Below, one piece after another: positions 49,150 through 51,673 of a stretch of 51,673 bases of DNA. The notes under the pieces were generated by a model. That model did not search any database. It was not told the DNA's origin and was given only the letters and a program-made list of their open reading frames with translations. This DNA is from Flavobacteriales bacterium (GTDB lineage: Bacteria; Bacteroidota; Bacteroidia; Flavobacteriales; Flavobacteriaceae): positions 1-51,673 of the forward strand of contig SGZE01000004.1 of the NCBI GenBank assembly GCA_004214015.1, in the 5' to 3' direction. Within the stretch, counting starts at the first letter, position 1, and each line of letters starts with the position of its first letter. The position numbers and the translations under genes were made by a program.

Positions 49150-51264
49150 ATGAATAAATCTTTTTTTGCCCTATCTATAATTTTAATTGTTTCCTGTAAT
49201 ACATCTACAGATATTAATTATCCATTAACTGAAAAAAAAATAATGGTTGATACATATTTTGGAACTGATATAGAGGATCCATATAGGTGGCTTGAAGATG
49301 ATCTTTCGTCAAATACAATGGACTGGGTAGATAGTCAAAATGAAGTAACTTTTGATTATTTAAATTCGATTCCATACAGAGATAAGCTGAAAAATAAATT
49401 AACAACTATTTGGAACTATGAGAAACAAGCCAGCCCATTTTATAGAGGTGATTATATTTATTATTACAAAAATGATGGTCTGCAAAATCAATATGTTGTA
49501 TATAGAAAAAAAATTAATTCAGCTTCGGATGAAGAAGTTTTTCTAGACCCAAATAGCTTCTCAGATGATGGAACTATTTCACTTACAGGACTTTACTTTT
49601 CAAATGACGGAAAATTTCTTTCATATTTAATCTCTGAAGGAGGTAGTGATTGGAGAAAAGCAGTCGTAATGAATACTGAAACAAAAGAAATAATTGGAGA
49701 CACTCTTACAAATATTAAGTTTAGTGGAGTTTCATGGAAGGGTAATGAAGGCTTTTACTATTCTTCATACGATAAACCCAAGGGGAGTGAACTTACAGAT
49801 TATACAGATAGACACAAGCTTTATTATCACCAATTAGAAGAAGAGCAAGAATCTGATAATATAGTTTTTGGTAATTCAGAACTTAAGTATAGATATGTTT
49901 CAGGAAGTGTATCAGACGATAACAATTATTTATTTATCTCTGCTTCAAATTTAACTGATGGAAACAAATTGTTTATGATAGACTTAGTTAATAATCCAAA
50001 AAAAATTCAGACTATAAGTAATGATGAATCAACAGATGATAATATTGTGGACACTGATGGTGATACTTTTTATATTTTCACAAACTATGATGCCCCAAAT
50101 AAAAGATTAGTAAAAACATCTGCAAATAAATTAAATAGAAATAATTGGAAAGATGTAATTCCTGAGAGTAAAAATGTTTTTTCAGTAAGTGCTGGTAGTG
50201 GATATTTTTTTGCAAAATATTTGGTTGATGCAGTTTCAGAGGTTCGTCAATATAAATATAATGGAGATTTAGTTAGAATAATTGATTTGCCTGGACTTGG
50301 AAGTGCTAGTGGATTTTATGGTGAAAAAGATCAAGAAGAATTATATTTTTCATTTTCTAATTATTATACCCCTGGTAGCCTATATTCATTTGACCCAGAT
50401 AATGGAGATTATGATCTATATTGGAAACCTGAAATTGAATTTAACTCATCTGAATATACTTCTAAGCAAGTTTTCTATAAATCAAAAGATGGTACAAGTG
50501 TTCCTATGATGATTACTCATAAGAAAGATCTAGTTTTAAACGGTAAGAACCCAACAATACTATATGGATATGGAGGCTTTAATATATCTAGAACTCCAGG
50601 GTTTAGTGTTCCAAATGCTGTTTGGATGCAATTAGGTGGAATTTATGCAGTGCCAAATATTAGAGGAGGAGGTGAGTATGGAAAAGAATGGCATAACTCT
50701 GGAACAAAGCTAAAAAAACAGAATGTATTTGATGATTTTATTGCTGCAGCTGAGTATCTTATATCATCAGATTATACATCTTCTGAATATTTAGCTTTAA
50801 GAGGTGGGTCTAATGGTGGTTTATTGGTAGGAGCTGTTATGACTCAAAGACCTAATTTAATGAAAGTTGCATTACCTGCAGTTGGTGTTCTAGATATGCT
50901 AAAATACCACAAGTTTACTTCAGGAGCAGGTTGGGCTTTTGATTATGGTACTTCAGAAGAATCTGAAGAGATGTTTAAGTACTTGTTAAATTATTCCCCA
51001 GTTCATAATGTAAAAGAAAACACATCATATCCAGCTACTCTTATTACAACAGGGGATCATGATGACAGGGTTGTACCTGCTCATTCTTTTAAGTTTGCAG
51101 CTCATCTTCAAGATAAACACGTAGGTGAAAATCCAGTTTTAATTAGGATAGAAAAAGATGCTGGTCATGGTTCAGGCACACCTTTATCAAAAACAATTGA
51201 ACAATATTCAGATATTTTTGGATTTACTTTATACAATATGGGAGTCCAAAAAATAAAACTTTAA
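49150..51264 (+). CDS. prolyl oligopeptidase family (S9A) lipoprotein peptidase
   Basis: A 704-residue serine peptidase that cleaves oligopeptides after Pro or related residues. MNKSFFALSIILIVSC is a lipoprotein signal with Cys16, so it works in the periplasm or on the cell surface. The S9A start DPYRWLEDD (about 36-44) and seven-bladed propeller (about 75-420) precede the catalytic domain: nucleophile in LRGGSNGGLL, Asp in GDHDDRVVPAHS and His in DAGHGSGTP. Its own start is four bases after pyrD, suggesting read-through. It overlaps the convergent M42 gene by four bases. Confidence 0.95.
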   Translation: MNKSFFALSIILIVSCNTSTDINYPLTEKKIMVDTYFGTDIEDPYRWLEDDLSSNTMDWVDSQNEVTFDYLNSIPYRDKLKNKLTTIWNYEKQASPFYRGDYIYYYKNDGLQNQYVVYRKKINSASDEEVFLDPNSFSDDGTISLTGLYFSNDGKFLSYLISEGGSDWRKAVVMNTETKEIIGDTLTNIKFSGVSWKGNEGFYYSSYDKPKGSELTDYTDRHKLYYHQLEEEQESDNIVFGNSELKYRYVSGSVSDDNNYLFISASNLTDGNKLFMIDLVNNPKKIQTISNDESTDDNIVDTDGDTFYIFTNYDAPNKRLVKTSANKLNRNNWKDVIPESKNVFSVSAGSGYFFAKYLVDAVSEVRQYKYNGDLVRIIDLPGLGSASGFYGEKDQEELYFSFSNYYTPGSLYSFDPDNGDYDLYWKPEIEFNSSEYTSKQVFYKSKDGTSVPMMITHKKDLVLNGKNPTILYGYGGFNISRTPGFSVPNAVWMQLGGIYAVPNIRGGGEYGKEWHNSGTKLKKQNVFDDFIAAAEYLISSDYTSSEYLALRGGSNGGLLVGAVMTQRPNLMKVALPAVGVLDMLKYHKFTSGAGWAFDYGTSEESEEMFKYLLNYSPVHNVKENTSYPATLITTGDHDDRVVPAHSFKFAAHLQDKHVGENPVLIRIEKDAGHGSGTPLSKTIEQYSDIFGFTLYNMGVQKIKL

Positions 51265-51673
51265 TCAAAGTAACTAAAGCTTTCATTAGCTTTAATACTC
51301 TTTAGCGTTTCATAAATTAGTTTAATAACATTTTCTACATCTTCTTTTTGAACCATTTCAACAGTAGTGTGCATATATCTTAAAGGAAGAGATATAAGTG
51401 CTGATGGAACACCTCCATTGCTGTAAGCAAATGCATCAGTATCTGTCCCTGTGTATCTAGATGAAGCTGCTCTTTGAAAAGGTATTTTATTTTTCTCTGC
51501 TGTAGTAATAATCTTTTCTCTAAGAATATTTTGAACTGCAGGTGCATAAGAAATAACGGGCCCTTTACCTATTTTAGTATCTCCCTGTTTCTTTGCTTCT
51601 ATCATTGGAGTTGAAGTGTCGTGAGTAACATCAGTAACTATAGCAACATCTGGTTTTAAAGTATTGGTAATCA
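51261..51673 (-). CDS. M42-family aminopeptidase (3' part only)
   Basis: The C-terminal part of a gene whose start lies beyond the window; the frame is open to base 51673 on the minus strand, and the Met at 51605 is internal. The visible 137 residues match glucanase-type M42 peptidases (PepA/FrvX/YsdC): KPDVAIVTDVTHDTSTP with the metal-ligand Asp, GKGPVISYAPAVQN, RYTGTDTDAF and the conserved final His of PLRYMHTTVEMV. It cleaves N-terminal residues from peptides in the cytoplasm as a large metal-dependent oligomer. Overlaps the S9 gene by four bases. Confidence 0.92.
   Translation of the reverse strand, partial: ITNTLKPDVAIVTDVTHDTSTPMIEAKKQGDTKIGKGPVISYAPAVQNILREKIITTAEKNKIPFQRAASSRYTGTDTDAFAYSNGGVPSALISLPLRYMHTTVEMVQKEDVENVIKLIYETLKSIKANESFSYFD

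Overview
The window is AT-rich chromosomal DNA (roughly 30% GC by eye) from a member of the Bacteroidota, almost certainly class Flavobacteriia and probably a small-genome marine lineage. The evidence is the gene set: a GSII-type glutamine synthetase, a 73-residue DUF2795 protein, a DUF3276/PUR-alpha-like protein, a NusB of about 300 residues, the nusB-DUF1573-yajC order, an 1117-residue SecA, a PurM of 388 residues, and many -10-like boxes of the form TAnnTTTG (the Bacteroidota housekeeping promoter). The genes are packed tightly. All eight convergent gene pairs overlap or are separated by no more than 6 bases. I see no insertion sequence, prophage, CRISPR array or rRNA.

Layout. 1-2393: 3' end of a GH109-like Gfo/Idh/MocA protein, a GHMP sugar kinase and a nucleotidyltransferase, translationally overlapping, probably a sugar salvage or activation unit. 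2459-4514: four overlapping genes starting with a lipoprotein MsrA and including two more lipoproteins. 4611-5787: pirin and a lipoprotein, convergent. 5788-6663: the most unusual stretch. It holds a strong hairpin, a non-coding stretch with hairpins, a very short cysteine-rich ORF (21 residues, 9 Cys), an orphan basic protein, and tRNA-Arg(ACG). 6664-8613: Ca2+/cation antiporter and GSII glutamine synthetase. 8894-12760: purM, prfA, pyrF and an alpha/beta hydrolase. 12757-16401: amidohydrolase, FluC with a small membrane protein, a MazG-like protein, ilvE. 16431-23593: an epimerase, then a sigma-54-type promoter followed by grpE, dnaJ, a NtrC-family response regulator lacking a DNA-binding domain, an M28 peptidase, a MATE exporter and a PAP2 phosphatase. 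23561-30657: glycosyltransferase and gltBD. 30817-39449: secA, DUF2795, lnt, pssA, lptB, tatC, kdsD (envelope biogenesis and export). 39512-46403: recQ, M14 carboxypeptidase, DUF3276, ABC exporter. 46489-51673: nusB, DUF1573, yajC, pyrD, an S9 peptidase, and the 3' end of an M42 aminopeptidase.

How they work together. Ammonium assimilation is covered by GSII (glutamine) and GltBD (glutamate), with IlvE using glutamate as amino donor. PurM, PyrF and PyrD are nucleotide biosynthesis steps. SecA, YajC, TatC, Lnt, LptB, KdsD and PssA build and export the envelope. Several secreted peptidases (M28, M14, S9) fit a protein-degrading heterotroph. The best candidates for something undescribed are the cysteine-rich micro-ORF and its surroundings, the tRNA-Arg with a swapped tertiary base pair, and a sigma-54-type promoter in front of the chaperone genes and an HTH-less sigma-54 activator.
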